From Pelagimonas sp. (GTDB taxonomy: Bacteria > Pseudomonadota > Alphaproteobacteria > Rhodobacterales > Rhodobacteraceae): 64,000 bases of DNA. Shown here piece after piece: positions 53,553 through 62,887 of the stretch. The DNA is taken from positions 30,249 through 94,248 of the forward strand of contig JAOASD010000033.1 of NCBI GenBank assembly GCA_025210265.1, given 5' to 3'. The notes below the pieces were generated by a model that saw only the letters and a list, made by a program, of their open reading frames with translations, was not told where the DNA came from and searched no databases. Made by a program: the position numbers and the translations under genes. Every line of letters starts with the position of its first letter. The first letter of the stretch is position 1.

Positions 53553-54293
53553 TTAGTGCTGCAGGATCTGGGACAGAAAGGTCCGGCAGCGCGCGGATTG
53601 CGGATTGCCAAAGAAATGTTCAGGCGGGCCGGTTTCGACGATTTCCCCGCCATCCATGAATACCATCTGATCCGCAACCTTGCGGGCAAACCCCATTTCA
53701 TGGGTCACGACAACCATGGTCATGCCCTCTTGGGCCAGTTCGACCATGACATCCAGCACTTCGGAAATCATTTCAGGATCAAGCGCCGAGGTGGGTTCGT
53801 CAAACAGCAGCACTTTGGGTTCCATACACAGCGAGCGCGCAATCGCCACGCGCTGCTGCTGGCCGCCGGACAGCTGGCCGGGGCGTTTGTCCGCCTGATC
53901 GGGAATGCGCACGCGCTCCAGATAATGCCGGGCCTTTTCTTCGGCCTCGGCGCGGGACAGGCCGCGCGCCTTGATCGGACCCAGGGTCAGATTGTCCAGC
54001 ACACTCAGATGCGGGAACAGGTTGAATTGCTGAAACACCATGCCGACATCGCCCTGCACCGCGCTGTAGGATCGGGGGTCATTGGTCATTTCCCGACCAA
54101 ACACGCGGATCTGCCCGGTCTGATGTGGCTCCAGCTTGTTGATGCTGCGCACCACGGTGGATTTGCCCGACCCGGAGGGGCCGCAGATCACAACCTTTTC
54201 ACCGGTCGCCACCTGCAAATTGATATCTTTGAGCACATGAAACGTGTCATACCATTTATTGACATTCACCAGCTCGATCGCGAAGTCCGTCAT
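53553..54293 (-). CDS. Polar amino acid ABC ATPase
   Basis: This 246-residue ATPase of the GlnQ/HisP type has Walker [10 protein letters not shown], the Q-loop [27 protein letters not shown], signature [15 protein letters not shown], Walker [16 protein letters not shown], and the H-loop and C-terminus [34 protein letters not shown]. It is the first gene of the operon and divergent from the matching binding-protein gene at 54432. Confidence 0.94.
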   Translation of the reverse strand: MTDFAIELVNVNKWYDTFHVLKDINLQVATGEKVVICGPSGSGKSTVVRSINKLEPHQTGQIRVFGREMTNDPRSYSAVQGDVGMVFQQFNLFPHLSVLDNLTLGPIKARGLSRAEAEEKARHYLERVRIPDQADKRPGQLSGGQQQRVAIARSLCMEPKVLLFDEPTSALDPEMISEVLDVMVELAQEGMTMVVVTHEMGFARKVADQMVFMDGGEIVETGPPEHFFGNPQSARCRTFLSQILQH

Positions 54294-54431
54294 GCCTTTT
54301 GATCCGCCTATCTGACCGGTTAAAAACAGCTTTTGTTGTTACCCACCCAGAACATAGCAGATCAAGTCACAAAAAAGTGGTCGAATTCCCGCCAATCCAC
54401 GTAATCTCTATGAACGTAGTAGGAGAGATAT

Positions 54432-55202
54432 ATGAAACAGTTCCTCAAAGCCGCTGCTGTGGCGGCCTTTGGTCTGATCGCCGCCGGCAGTGCACAGGCA
54501 CAATCGGCCCTGAATGACATTCTGGATAGCGGTGTTCTGAAGGTCGGCACCACCGGCGACTGGAACCCGATGACCCTGCGCGACCCGGCGACCAACAGCT
54601 ATAAGGGTTTTGACATCGACATCATGCAGGAGCTGGCCAAGGATCTGGGCGTCAGCGTCGAATTTGTGCCGACCGACTGGAAAACCCTTGTGAACGGGGT
54701 TGTCGCTGGCAAATACCACATGACCGGATCGGCTTCGATTTCGCCTGCGCGCATGAAGGTTGCAGGCTTTTCCGAAAGCTATATCGCGGTGGAAATGTTT
54801 CCCTACACAACCAAGGACAAGGCCGATCGCTTTGACGGTTATGCCTCGATCAACCAAAGCGACGTGAAAGTAGCGACCACCCTTGGCACCAGCTTTGAAA
54901 AGAATGTGCGCGACTGGTTCCCCGACGCCGACATCAAAGTCGTCGAAGCCCCCGCACGTGGATTTCAGGAAGTGCTGGCCGGGCGCTCTGACGTGTTCAT
55001 CACCTCCAATATCGAAGGTGCCACGCTCGAGGCCAAGTTCCCCGTGGTGCGGGTGAAAAACGCCGAAGCCCGCGCGCCGACGCCGATTGCAATGCTGCTG
55101 CCGCAATCCGATCAGGTCTGGATCAACTATGTGAACAACTGGGTGAAAATCAAACAGGCTCAGGGGTTCTTTGAACAGACCAAAGCCAAATGGGGCCTGT
55201 AA
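54432..55202 (+). CDS. Polar amino acid-binding protein (SBP_bac_3)
   Basis: This 256-residue periplasmic receptor has a signal peptide ending in G-S-A-Q-A and the family 3 pattern GVLKVGTTGDWNPMTLRD, followed by YKGFDIDIMQELAKDLGVSVEFV. Later segments are ASISPARMKVAGFSESYI and DVFITSNIEG. The sequence around TTGDWNPMT is like that of periplasmic cyclohexadienyl dehydratase-type members, so an enzyme role is an outside possibility. A good AGGAGAG precedes ATG at 54432. With the divergent ATPase-permease operon it forms one importer. Confidence 0.88.
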   Translation: MKQFLKAAAVAAFGLIAAGSAQAQSALNDILDSGVLKVGTTGDWNPMTLRDPATNSYKGFDIDIMQELAKDLGVSVEFVPTDWKTLVNGVVAGKYHMTGSASISPARMKVAGFSESYIAVEMFPYTTKDKADRFDGYASINQSDVKVATTLGTSFEKNVRDWFPDADIKVVEAPARGFQEVLAGRSDVFITSNIEGATLEAKFPVVRVKNAEARAPTPIAMLLPQSDQVWINYVNNWVKIKQAQGFFEQTKAKWGL

Positions 55203-55238
55203 GCGCCGCGCGCTGATCCGGCTGTAATACATGTGGCA

Positions 55239-55275
55239 AGGCTCCGGGACAGGCGTGGTTCCGGGGCCTTTTCTT
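55239..55275 (+). terminator. Terminator after the amino acid-binding protein gene
   Basis: AAGGC and CCGG at 55239-55248 pair with CCGG and GCCTT at 55261-55270, with small internal mismatches, and TTCTTTT follows. It is 36 bases after the stop codon. Confidence 0.75.
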
Positions 55276-55318
55276 TTGTCGGGTCTTTTAGTGCAGGGGC
55301 TGGCCTGATCCGGCTGCC

Positions 55319-55861
55319 TCAGCCAAGCGCGCTGTCCCAATCCGCGACCGGAAAGGGCGGTTTCAGATGTTTGCGGATGCTGTGAAAGAACACGTCGATT
55401 TCCAGCGCCAGACCGACCTCAAAGTCATTCAATTCCGCGCCGCTCCAGCGTTTTTGTTCCAGCTGGGCCAGAAAATCCCGGCGGCGCTGGTCATCGACCT
55501 TATCCAGCGGCAGGATTTCAGCGGCGCGCAACAGGTCGATGCGTTTGTGCACTTCGCGCATCCCGGCAAAGGATTCCATCATCGGACGCAGCAGTCGCGG
55601 ATCTTTCTGCCAGGATTGCCCGCCAAACACCTCTTGGACCACGCGATTGCCTGCGCCAAGGCAATCATAGGCCACGCATCCGGCAAACCCGCTGGGTGTC
55701 AGGTCGTCGTGAATGCTGCATTTATGGCCGGTCAGATTGCGGCAGGGCTCGCCCGGATTTTTGTCAAAGGCAAAGGACGGCCCCTTGTCAAAGGCCAGCG
55801 CGATGCAGCACAGGGCCGCGCATTTCGAGCACTCGGTTTTCAGCAGATCGGTCTGGGTCAT
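55319..55861 (-). CDS. Cysteine-cluster protein
   Basis: This 180-residue cytosolic protein has nine cysteines in the first 75 residues, including C-S-K-C-A-A-L-C-C near residue 11, PCRNLTGHKCSIH near 40 and GCVAYDCLGAG near 61. The arrangement resembles YkgJ-like zinc/iron-chelating cysteine clusters (C-x2-C-x3-C-C ... C-x-N-x(n)-C). The C-terminal half is helical and ends in KPPFPVADWDSALG. The function is unknown; metal binding is likely. It stands alone, convergent with the binding-protein gene. Confidence 0.75.
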   Translation of the reverse strand: MTQTDLLKTECSKCAALCCIALAFDKGPSFAFDKNPGEPCRNLTGHKCSIHDDLTPSGFAGCVAYDCLGAGNRVVQEVFGGQSWQKDPRLLRPMMESFAGMREVHKRIDLLRAAEILPLDKVDDQRRRDFLAQLEQKRWSGAELNDFEVGLALEIDVFFHSIRKHLKPPFPVADWDSALG

Positions 55862-56023
55862 TGTGGCTTTCGGCTATCCCTGTGACCCGCCTCAGGCAGG
55901 ATCCACGCGGCCCTTATTCCGCAAATCAGATCCCAAAGACAAGAGCCCGGACAGAGCGCATCCGCAAGGACGGGGCAGGTGGGTGCCCCATGATCCACGT
56001 AAGTCGTTGAAATATATGATATT

Positions 56024-56100
56024 TGGTAGGCCCGGCAGGACTTGAACCCGCAACCAAGGCGTTATGAGCGCCCTGCTCTAACCAATTGAGCTACAGGCCC
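56024..56100 (-). tRNA. tRNA with CAT anticodon (elongator Met or lysidine-type Ile2)
   Basis: On the minus strand a 77-base cloverleaf starts GGGCCTG TA GCTC and ends with discriminator A and an encoded CCA (56026-56024). The anticodon stem GGGCG/CGCCT region presents the loop CTCATAA with anticodon CAT at 56066-56064. The T arm is GCGGG TTCAAGT CCTGC. The 1-72 pair is G-U and the 6-67 pair is U-G. It is not the initiator type (no C-A at 1-72, no GGG/CCC anticodon stem). Met versus Ile2 (C34 modified by TilS) cannot be settled by eye. Confidence 0.9.
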
Positions 56101-56271
56101 ACCGTGGCGCTTTTGGTAACAGACCGCCGGGCAGCGTCAATAGAAAGCAGCCCGTGATTGCGCCCCGATGTCCAGGAAAGTTGCAGGCGCGGCCCTTATG
56201 GTCTATCGCGGCGCCAACGGCAGGGGCCTTTGCGCGCCCCGCGCAGCAACGGATCTATGAAGGAGAGCGCC

Positions 56272-57318
56272 ATGAGCGACGGCAAGAACGGGCTGACCTA
56301 TGCCCAGGCGGGCGTGGATATTGATGCGGGCAACGATCTGGGTGAACGGATCAAACCGGCGGCCAAGCGCACGGATCGCTCAGGCGTGATGGCGGGTCTG
56401 GGCGGCTTTGGCGCTCTGTTTGACCTGAAGGCCGCGGGTTATGAGGATCCGATCCTTGTGGGGGCCACCGATGGGGTGGGCACCAAGCTGCGCATCGCGA
56501 TTGACACAGGCCATGTGGATGGTGTGGGCATTGACCTTGTTGCCATGTGTGTGAACGATCTGGTCTGCCAGGGGGCCGAGCCGCTGTTCTTTCTGGATTA
56601 TTTCGCCACCGGCAAGCTGGAAACCGAAACCGCTGCCCGCATCATCGAAGGCATCGCCGAGGGCTGTGTGCGGTCTGGCTGTGCGCTGATTGGCGGCGAA
56701 ACCGCTGAAATGCCGGGCATGTATCCCGAGGGCGATTTTGACCTGGCCGGGTTCTCGGTTGGCGCGATGGAGCGCGGCGCGGCCCTGCCGGATGGCGTGG
56801 TTGCGGGGGATGTTCTGCTGGGTCTGGCCTCGGACGGGGTGCATTCCAACGGCTACAGCCTTGTGCGCAAACTGGTCGAACTGTCCGGCCTTGGCTGGGA
56901 TGCGGATTGCCCCTGGGGCGAGGGTTCGCTTGGTGCGGCGCTGCTGACTCCGACCCGTCTCTATGTCAAACAGTCGCTGGCGGCTGTGCGGGCAGGGGGT
57001 GTTCATGCGCTGGCCCATATCACCGGTGGCGGTCTGACCGAAAACCTGCCCCGCGTGCTGCCCGAAGGTCTGGGTGCCGAGATCGACCTGAACGCCTGGG
57101 ACATGCCTGGCGTGTTCAAATGGATGCAGGCCACCGGCGGGATCGAAGGGGCGGAAATGCTCAAGACCTTCAACTGCGGTGTGGGCATGGTGCTGTCCGT
57201 GGCCGCCGATCAGGCCGACGCGCTGAGCGCGCTGCTGCAGGAGCAGGGCGAAACCGTTTATCGTCTGGGCGAGGTCGTGGCGGGCGAGGGCGTCAGCTAC
57301 GCAGGCACCCTGTCGTGA
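56272..57318 (+). CDS. purM: Phosphoribosylformylglycinamidine cyclo-ligase (AIR synthetase)
   Basis: This 348-residue enzyme closes the imidazole ring in purine synthesis using ATP. It opens [23 protein letters not shown], then [19 protein letters not shown] (metal/ATP region), [30 protein letters not shown] and [26 protein letters not shown], all signature PurM segments. ATG at 56272 follows AAGGAG. Its stop overlaps the GTG of purN. Confidence 0.97.
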   Translation: MSDGKNGLTYAQAGVDIDAGNDLGERIKPAAKRTDRSGVMAGLGGFGALFDLKAAGYEDPILVGATDGVGTKLRIAIDTGHVDGVGIDLVAMCVNDLVCQGAEPLFFLDYFATGKLETETAARIIEGIAEGCVRSGCALIGGETAEMPGMYPEGDFDLAGFSVGAMERGAALPDGVVAGDVLLGLASDGVHSNGYSLVRKLVELSGLGWDADCPWGEGSLGAALLTPTRLYVKQSLAAVRAGGVHALAHITGGGLTENLPRVLPEGLGAEIDLNAWDMPGVFKWMQATGGIEGAEMLKTFNCGVGMVLSVAADQADALSALLQEQGETVYRLGEVVAGEGVSYAGTLS

Positions 57319-57923
57319 AACGGGTTGCGATCCTGATTTCGGGTGGCGGGTCCAATATGGTCACGCTGGCCCGCGACATGCTGGAGGGCGCGGATCATCC
57401 CGCGCGCCCCTGTCTCGTTCTGTCCAACCGCCCCGATGCGGGCGGTCTGGCCAAGGCCGAGGCCATGGGCATTCCCACGGCCATCGTCGATCATCAGGAT
57501 CACAAGGGCGACCGCGAAGGGTTTGAACGCGCGCTGATTGCGGCGATTGATCCCTATCAGCCGGATTTTATCTGTCTGGCCGGGTTCATGCGGATCCTGA
57601 CCCCGGTGCTGATTTCGCATTATGAAGGGCGGATGCTGAACATTCACCCGTCGCTTTTGCCGAAATACAAAGGGCTGCACACCCATGCCCGCGCGCTGGA
57701 GGCCGGCGATACCGAAGCCGGTTGTAGTGTGCACGAAGTCACTGCCGAGCTGGATGGCGGGCCTTTGCTGGGGCAGGCGCGGGTGCGGGTCAAACCGGGC
57801 GACACGCCAGGCAGCCTTGCCGCGCGGGTTCTGGTGCAGGAACATCAGCTATACCCGGCCGTTCTGCGCCGCTTTATGGCGGGCAATCGCACATTGCTGG
57901 ACTTGGAAAACCACGAGGCCTGA
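57315..57923 (+). CDS. purN: Phosphoribosylglycinamide formyltransferase
   Basis: This 202-residue enzyme transfers a formyl group from 10-formyltetrahydrofolate to GAR in purine synthesis. It opens [19 protein letters not shown] (phosphate-binding loop), then [35 protein letters not shown], where the catalytic asparagine and histidine lie. [17 protein letters not shown] holds the catalytic aspartate. The GTG start at 57315 overlaps the purM stop (GTGA), giving coupled synthesis. Confidence 0.96.
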   Translation: MKRVAILISGGGSNMVTLARDMLEGADHPARPCLVLSNRPDAGGLAKAEAMGIPTAIVDHQDHKGDREGFERALIAAIDPYQPDFICLAGFMRILTPVLISHYEGRMLNIHPSLLPKYKGLHTHARALEAGDTEAGCSVHEVTAELDGGPLLGQARVRVKPGDTPGSLAARVLVQEHQLYPAVLRRFMAGNRTLLDLENHEA

Positions 57924-58025
57924 GCCTACCCCTTTCCTCTCTGGTAAAATATGCGTTAGGCTGGTTTCACGGTCCGCACCGCATCAGCGGCAGGCGGCCC
58001 AATAAGAAACGGATACAGGCGACGC

Positions 58026-59183
58026 ATGATCACCATCACTTCTACCGACGATCTGGCCGCGTTCTGTGCGCGGGCCAAGGGCCAACCCTATATCACGGTC
58101 GATACCGAATTTCTGCGCGAACGCACCTATTATTCCAAACTCTGCCTTGTGCAGCTGGCCCTGCCGGGGCGTGATGATGCCGATGCCGTGCTGGTGGATC
58201 CGCTGGCAGAGGGGCTGTCGCTGGATCCGCTGATTGACCTGTTTCGCGATGAAAGCATCGTCAAGGTGTTCCATGCCGCGCGGCAGGATCTGGAAATCTT
58301 TTTCGTCGATCATGGCGTGATCCCGACGCCCCTGTTTGACACGCAGGTTGCGGCGATGGTGGCTGGGTTTGGTGAACAGGTTGGCTATGAAACGCTGGTC
58401 AAACGCATTGCCAAACAGCAGCTGGACAAATCCAGCCGGTTTACTGACTGGTCGCGCCGCCCTCTGACGCAAGCGCAGAAAACCTATGCGCTGGCCGATG
58501 TGACCCATCTGCGCCAGATCTATGAATTCCTCAATCGCAAGCTGGAGGAAACCGGGCGGTATCGCTGGGTCGCCGAGGAAATCGGCACGCTGATGGATCC
58601 CGAAACCTATATCACCCGGCCGGAAGAGGCCTGGAAACGGGTGCGCACGCGCTCGTCCTCGCCGAAATTCCTGGCGATTGTGCGCGAACTGGCGGCCTTC
58701 CGCGAGGATCACGCCCAAACCCGAAATATCCCGCGCAACCGCGTGTTCAAGGATGATGCGCTGGCGGAGCTGGCCTCGACCAAACCGCAGAATATGCAGG
58801 ATCTGGGCCGTTCGCGTCTGCTGCTGCGCGAGGCGCGCAAAGGGGAGATTGCCGAGGGCATTCTGGCCGCGGTCAAGGCCGGGGTGAACTGCCCCAAGGA
58901 AGACCTGCCCAAGGTCGATAGCGGCAAGGAAAAGCTGCAGGTGAACCCGGCGCTGGCGGATTTGCTGCGCGTGTTGCTGAAGGCCAAGACCGAGGATTTC
59001 GGCGTGGCCAGCAAATTGATCGCCCCTGCGGCGGATCTGGATGCTTTGGCGGCGGGGCAGCGCGATATTCCGGCCCTGTCTGGCTGGCGGCGCGAAGTCT
59101 TTGGCGAAGAGGCGCTGGCGCTGTGTGAGGGCAAGATTGGCCTGGCGGTCAAGGGGCGCAGCGTCAAAACGATTGCTCTTTGA
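58026..59183 (+). CDS. rnd: Ribonuclease D
   Basis: This 385-residue 3'-5' exoribonuclease trims tRNA precursors and other stable RNAs. The DEDD catalytic residues are visible: D26 and E28 in TVDTEFLRERTYY, an aspartate in VFHAARQDLEIFF, and the last aspartate with tyrosine in TYALADVTHLRQIYEFL. An HRDC domain follows at about residues 205-285 (LAIVRELAAFREDHAQTRNIPRNRVFKDDALAELA). Length and domains are standard. Confidence 0.95.
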   Translation: MITITSTDDLAAFCARAKGQPYITVDTEFLRERTYYSKLCLVQLALPGRDDADAVLVDPLAEGLSLDPLIDLFRDESIVKVFHAARQDLEIFFVDHGVIPTPLFDTQVAAMVAGFGEQVGYETLVKRIAKQQLDKSSRFTDWSRRPLTQAQKTYALADVTHLRQIYEFLNRKLEETGRYRWVAEEIGTLMDPETYITRPEEAWKRVRTRSSSPKFLAIVRELAAFREDHAQTRNIPRNRVFKDDALAELASTKPQNMQDLGRSRLLLREARKGEIAEGILAAVKAGVNCPKEDLPKVDSGKEKLQVNPALADLLRVLLKAKTEDFGVASKLIAPAADLDALAAGQRDIPALSGWRREVFGEEALALCEGKIGLAVKGRSVKTIAL

Positions 59184-59245
59184 TTTATAAATCAGGTGCC
59201 TGACGGGCGCTCTTTATATCATTTCATGCGATAAGGTGACGATAG

Positions 59246-60382
59246 ATGCGTTTTCTGGCTGGGTGTCTGACTGTTTTTCTATGCTGGATGTCCAGCCTGG
59301 CCACCGCGCATGAAATGCGCCCTGCGATTGGCGATCTGCGGGTGACAGGATCGCAGCTGGTTCTGGATCTGACCCTGAATGCCGAGGCTCTTTTGGCCGA
59401 GGTCGACCTGAACGGCATCGCAGATACGGATCTGCTGGAACGGACTGCGGATGTGGATGCGCTGCGCCTGCTCACGCCTGATGCGCTGCGCGGGCAGATC
59501 AACGCCTTTGCGCCGGATCTGATACAGGATCTGGCGGTGCAGGCGAATGGCGCGCCGGTTGATCTGGTCCTGCAGGGCATTGACGTGCCAGAGGTCGGCA
59601 ACCCCGAACTGCCGCGTGAAACCCACGTGACTTTGACCGCAGCCCTGCCTGCAGGCAGCAGCACGGTGGCTTTGCAATGGCCTGCGGAAAACGGTGTGCT
59701 GATCCTGCGCCAGCAAGGTGTCGAGGATGGCTATAGCGGCTATCTGGAGGGCGGTGCCGAGACCGGTCCGATCCAGATCAGCGGCGGTGATGCCAAAGGG
59801 GCAGGGGCCACTTTTGCGCAATATATCCCTGTCGGATTCGATCACATCCTGCCCAAAGGGCTGGATCATATCCTGTTTGTGCTGGGTCTGTTTTTCCTGT
59901 CCGCGCGGCTGGGGCCGCTGCTGTGGCAGGTCAGCGCCTTTACTCTGGCGCATACAGTGACGCTTGCGCTTGGCGCGCTGGGGATTGTCAGCATTCCGGG
60001 CAGCATTGTCGAACCGCTGATTGCCGCCAGTATTGTCTTTGTCGCGGTGGAAAACCTGATGTCGGATCGGCTGCATCGCTGGCGTCCGCTGATCATCTTT
60101 GGTTTTGGCCTGCTGCATGGTCTGGGCTTTGCCAGCGTGCTGGGCGAGTTTGGCCTGCCGGCAGGACAATTTGTGCCAGCCCTGATCGGGTTCAATATTG
60201 GCGTCGAGATCGGCCAGCTGACCGTGATCGCCATTGGCGCGGTTCTGGTCTGGATCCTGCTGATGGCGCTGAAACCCCGGCTGGTGGATTGGCCCACGGC
60301 CCACCGCGCTGTGGCGCGCCCCGGATCCCTGCTGATCGCCATCATTGGCCTGTGGTGGGTCGTTGAGCGCGTGTTTCTGTAA
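59246..60382 (+). CDS. HupE/UreJ-type membrane protein
   Basis: This 378-residue protein begins with a signal peptide (ending in SLATAHEMRP) and has an extracytoplasmic domain up to about residue 180. A six-helix HupE/UreJ_2 domain follows. The diagnostic histidine motif GFDHILPKGLDHILFVLGLFFLS lies near 195, and HTVTLALGALGI and LLHGLGFASVLGEFGLP come later. HupE and UreJ relatives carry nickel or cobalt across the inner membrane, but this large secreted-domain form is uncharacterised, and no hydrogenase or urease genes are near. Confidence 0.87.
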   Translation: MRFLAGCLTVFLCWMSSLATAHEMRPAIGDLRVTGSQLVLDLTLNAEALLAEVDLNGIADTDLLERTADVDALRLLTPDALRGQINAFAPDLIQDLAVQANGAPVDLVLQGIDVPEVGNPELPRETHVTLTAALPAGSSTVALQWPAENGVLILRQQGVEDGYSGYLEGGAETGPIQISGGDAKGAGATFAQYIPVGFDHILPKGLDHILFVLGLFFLSARLGPLLWQVSAFTLAHTVTLALGALGIVSIPGSIVEPLIAASIVFVAVENLMSDRLHRWRPLIIFGFGLLHGLGFASVLGEFGLPAGQFVPALIGFNIGVEIGQLTVIAIGAVLVWILLMALKPRLVDWPTAHRAVARPGSLLIAIIGLWWVVERVFL

Positions 60383-60412
60383 CGCCTCTTGCACCCCGTT
60401 CAAAACCGGACT

Positions 60413-60454
60413 AATACGCGCGCACTGAACCCCGCAGGCGGGGGCGGGCGTATT
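60413..60454 (+). promoter_or_regulatory. Structured leader upstream of rpsB
   Basis: In the 156-base gap before rpsB, AATACGC (60413-60419) pairs with GCGTATT (60448-60454), enclosing CCCCGC (60430-60435) and GCGGGG (60438-60443). Ribosomal protein S2 mRNAs are autoregulated through leader structures in many bacteria. This two-tier hairpin is a candidate for such an element or simply the end of the upstream transcript. Confidence 0.4.
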
Positions 60455-60538
60455 CGGGGGAGACATCCCTGAACGTCCACCGGTTGGCCCAGACGGGTCG
60501 ATCCCCCGCCGAGGATAGAAACCGGAAAGGATATAGAC

Positions 60539-61312
60539 ATGGCTCTTCCCGAGTTCACCATGCGCCAGCTGCTGGAAGCAGGCGTTCACTTTGGCCACCA
60601 GACGCAGCGCTGGAACCCCCGCATGGGCGAGTTCATCTACGGTGCGCGCAACGGCATCCACATCATGGACCTGACCCAGACCGTTCCCATGCTGGACGCG
60701 GCTCTGAATGCTGTGCGTGAAACCGTTGCCAAAGGCGGCCGGGTGCTGTTCGTCGGCACCAAGCGCCAGGCCGCTGGCCCGGTTGCCGAAGCCGCTGAAA
60801 AATGCGCTCAGTACTACATGAACCACCGTTGGCTGGGCGGCACGCTCACCAACTGGCAGACCGTGTCCCAGTCCATCCAGCGTCTGAAAAAGATCGACGA
60901 ACAGATGGAATCGGGCGCCGAAGGCCTGACCAAGAAAGAGCGCCTGAACATGGAACGCGAGCAGGGCAAACTGCAGGCGTCTCTGGGCGGTATTTCGGAA
61001 ATGGGCGGCGTGCCGGACATGCTGTTCGTCATCGACGTGAAAAAAGAAGCCCTGGCCGTTGCCGAAGCCAACAAGCTGGGCATCCCGGTTGTGGCCGTGG
61101 TTGACACCAACTGCTCGCCCGATGGCATCGACTACATCATCCCCGGCAACGACGACGCATCGCGCGCCATCGCTCTGTATTGCGACCTGGTTTCGCGCGC
61201 GGCGCTGGACGGCATGAGCGGCATGATGGAAGCGGCAGGTGTTGACCTGGGCGCGCTGGAAGATGCCGGCGAAGAGCTGCTGGGCGAAGACGCCCCCGCC
61301 GAAGAGGCCTGA
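60539..61312 (+). CDS. rpsB: 30S ribosomal protein S2
   Basis: This 257-residue primary ribosomal protein of the small subunit opens [43 protein letters not shown] and has [15 protein letters not shown] and [29 protein letters not shown], all S2 signatures. The acidic C-terminal tail is longer than in E. coli. An AAGGA site precedes ATG at 60539. Synonymous codon use is strongly biased to C and G, as expected for high expression. tsf follows. Confidence 0.98.
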   Translation: MALPEFTMRQLLEAGVHFGHQTQRWNPRMGEFIYGARNGIHIMDLTQTVPMLDAALNAVRETVAKGGRVLFVGTKRQAAGPVAEAAEKCAQYYMNHRWLGGTLTNWQTVSQSIQRLKKIDEQMESGAEGLTKKERLNMEREQGKLQASLGGISEMGGVPDMLFVIDVKKEALAVAEANKLGIPVVAVVDTNCSPDGIDYIIPGNDDASRAIALYCDLVSRAALDGMSGMMEAAGVDLGALEDAGEELLGEDAPAEEA

Positions 61313-61320
61313 TTTGGCCC

Positions 61321-61341
61321 GGCCCGCAGAAAATGCGGGCC
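61321..61341 (+). terminator. Hairpin between rpsB and tsf
   Basis: GGCCCGCA (61321-61328), loop GAAAA, TGCGGGCC (61334-61341), eight bases after the rpsB stop and without a T-run. It probably attenuates read-through into tsf or marks a processing site, as in other rpsB-tsf operons. Confidence 0.7.
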
Positions 61342-61444
61342 GCGTTTCGGGTCTGTCGCGAAAGCGACATGAATTCATGACAGATCGGGCGGTGCTTGCG
61401 GGGCCGCCCGAAGCCTATTCAAGATAATTCAGGAGAGCCAAGAG

Positions 61445-62320
61445 ATGGCGATCACAGCGAAGCAGGTGAAAGAACTGCGCGAAATGACCGGCGCAGGCAT
61501 GATGGATGCGAAAAAAGCGCTGGTGGAAACCGATGGCGACATGGAAGGCGCGATCGATTGGCTGCGCACCAAAGGTCTGGCCAAGGCTGCCAAGAAATCC
61601 GGCCGCACCGCGGCAGAGGGTCTGGTTGCTGTCAAGGTTGACGGTGGCAAGGGTGTTGCTGTCGAGGTGAACTCGGAAACCGATTTCGTCGCGAAAAACG
61701 CTGAATTCCAGGACATGGTTGCTGGCATCGCCGGCGCGGCTCTGACCGTTGCTGACGTGGACGCGCTGGCCGATGCCGATCTGAACGGCAAGCCGGTTTC
61801 GGAAAACATCACCGACAAGATCGCCACCATCGGCGAAAACATGTCGCTGCGCCGCATGGCGTCGGTCGAAGGTGACGTCGTTGCAGCCTATGTGCACAAC
61901 GCGGCCACCGATGGCATGGGCCAGATCGGTGTTCTGGTTGCGCTGAAAGGCGGCTCGGAAGAGTTCGGCAAAATGGTTGCCATGCACGTGGCCGCGGCCA
62001 ACCCGCAGTCCCTGTCCGAAGCAGACCTGGACCCGGCCGTTGTCGAAAAAGAACGTCAGGTTCAGATCGACATCGCCAAGGAATCCGGCAAGCCCGACGC
62101 CGTGATCGAAAAGATGATCGTCGGCCGCATGAAAAAATTCCTGGCCGAAGTGACCCTGCTGGGTCAGCAGTTCGTCATGGACACCGACAAAACCGTCGAG
62201 CAGGCCGCCAAAGACGCTGGCGCCGAGATCGTCGGCTATGTGCGTATGCAGGTCGGTGAAGGCATCGAAAAGAAAGAAGAAGACTTCGCAGCAGAAGTGG
62301 CCAAGGCCGTTCAGGGCTAA
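61445..62320 (+). CDS. tsf: Elongation factor Ts
   Basis: This 291-residue guanine nucleotide exchange factor for EF-Tu opens [47 protein letters not shown] (the EF-Tu-binding UBA-like region). It then has [19 protein letters not shown] and MHVAAANPQ, the family's core signatures, and the C-terminal helical module near [15 protein letters not shown]. An AGGAGAG site precedes ATG at 61445. It is followed by a clear terminator. Confidence 0.98.
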   Translation: MAITAKQVKELREMTGAGMMDAKKALVETDGDMEGAIDWLRTKGLAKAAKKSGRTAAEGLVAVKVDGGKGVAVEVNSETDFVAKNAEFQDMVAGIAGAALTVADVDALADADLNGKPVSENITDKIATIGENMSLRRMASVEGDVVAAYVHNAATDGMGQIGVLVALKGGSEEFGKMVAMHVAAANPQSLSEADLDPAVVEKERQVQIDIAKESGKPDAVIEKMIVGRMKKFLAEVTLLGQQFVMDTDKTVEQAAKDAGAEIVGYVRMQVGEGIEKKEEDFAAEVAKAVQG

Positions 62321-62348
62321 GCCCAACCTTCTTTTCACGATTTTCAGG

Positions 62349-62370
62349 CGGGCCCTTCGGGGCCCGTTTT
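62349..62370 (+). terminator. Terminator of rpsB-tsf
   Basis: CGGGCCC (62349-62355), UUCG-type loop TTCG, GGGCCCG (62360-62366) and TTTT. It lies 29 bases after the tsf stop. Confidence 0.93.
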
Positions 62371-62429
62371 CGTGCGCGATCTACCCAGATTTCTGGGTTT
62401 TCGTGCATGAAACGTCAGGGATCAAACAA

Positions 62430-62457
62430 AAAGAGCCGCCCAAAAGGACGACTCTTT
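62430..62457 (-). terminator. Minus-strand terminator without an adjacent gene
   Basis: Bases 62430-62441 and 62446-62457 form a 12-base stem around a 4-base loop. The two C/A mismatches seen on the plus strand become G-U pairs on the minus strand, where the stem is also followed by TTTTTGTTT. It therefore points to a transcript coming from the right, yet no recognised gene ends here. The candidate RNA at 62482-62653 or read-through from luxR could use it. Confidence 0.75.
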
Positions 62458-62481
62458 CTGTATCCGGGCCCCCCGTGAGAC

Positions 62482-62653
62482 ATTGGGGATGAGATCAGGA
62501 GACCCCGAATTTGTTGCCGGACCAGCAAGGCCGAAATTACCCCACCAAAGCCCGACTCCGGTCAAAGCCGGAGAAACCACAGTGCCCGAAAATACCCAGG
62601 TTGCGGCCTCTGTGTCCCATGGCCAAAGCCACCACTCACGGAACATCCCCAAT
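62482..62653 (-). ncRNA. Candidate structured RNA or small inverted-repeat element
   Basis: The 567-base gap between tsf and the luxR gene contains a 172-base unit bounded by a perfect 10-base inverted repeat, ATTGGGGATG (62482-62491) and CATCCCCAAT (62644-62653). A perfect hairpin, CTCCGG-TCAAAG-CCGGAG (62556-62573), lies almost exactly at its centre, and smaller dyads are within (for example TTGCTG with CGGCAA on the minus strand). A minus-strand terminator follows 25 bases on. Size, end pairing and central hairpin resemble a 6S-like RNA, but a miniature mobile element with terminal repeats is an alternative. ORFs on both strands here show no recognisable protein. Confidence 0.45.
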
Positions 62654-62848
62654 TTGACAATTTACCTATCCTAAAGAAAGTCGGGTTTTCCCGACCTTCC
62701 GGCCAAGCTGTCATTATTTACTGGCGTATGAGGCGACTCGGGGCAAACGTCTTCGCCTTAGGGTGAAAATAAGCCTGATTTTTACGCATATGGTCGCGAA
62801 TCACGCGCTTCAAAGGCGCGAATCAAGTTCACCGAATCGATCAAATGC

Positions 62849-62878
62849 GGGGCAGGGGCATTGCACAGAACCTGCCCC
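62849..62878 (-). terminator. Hairpin downstream of the LuxR-type gene
   Basis: GGGGCAGG (62849-62856) pairs with CCTGCCCC (62871-62878), ten bases beyond the stop of the minus-strand luxR gene. No T-run follows (GCATTTGATC), so it may be a weak terminator, with the orphan terminator at 62430 as a backup. The remainder of 62700-62848 shows nothing further that I can interpret. Confidence 0.55.
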
Positions 62879-62887
62879 TGTGCTGCC

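Noticed and set aside
39873..55202. Horizontally acquired genomic island
   Set aside because: The region is rich in accessory metabolism and has a broken regulator, but base composition by eye matches the flanks, and there is no tRNA, integrase or transposase boundary.
53553..55202. Periplasmic cyclohexadienyl dehydratase (phenylalanine synthesis) for the gene at 54432
   Set aside because: The binding-protein fold is shared, but the divergent ATPase and permease genes make an importer receptor the simpler explanation.
62422..62652. 76-codon Trp-rich ORF on the minus strand (and a plus-strand ORF at 62483-62674)
   Set aside because: Both coincide with the inverted-repeat element, have no ribosome site and no recognisable protein features; they are better explained as chance frames in a structured region.
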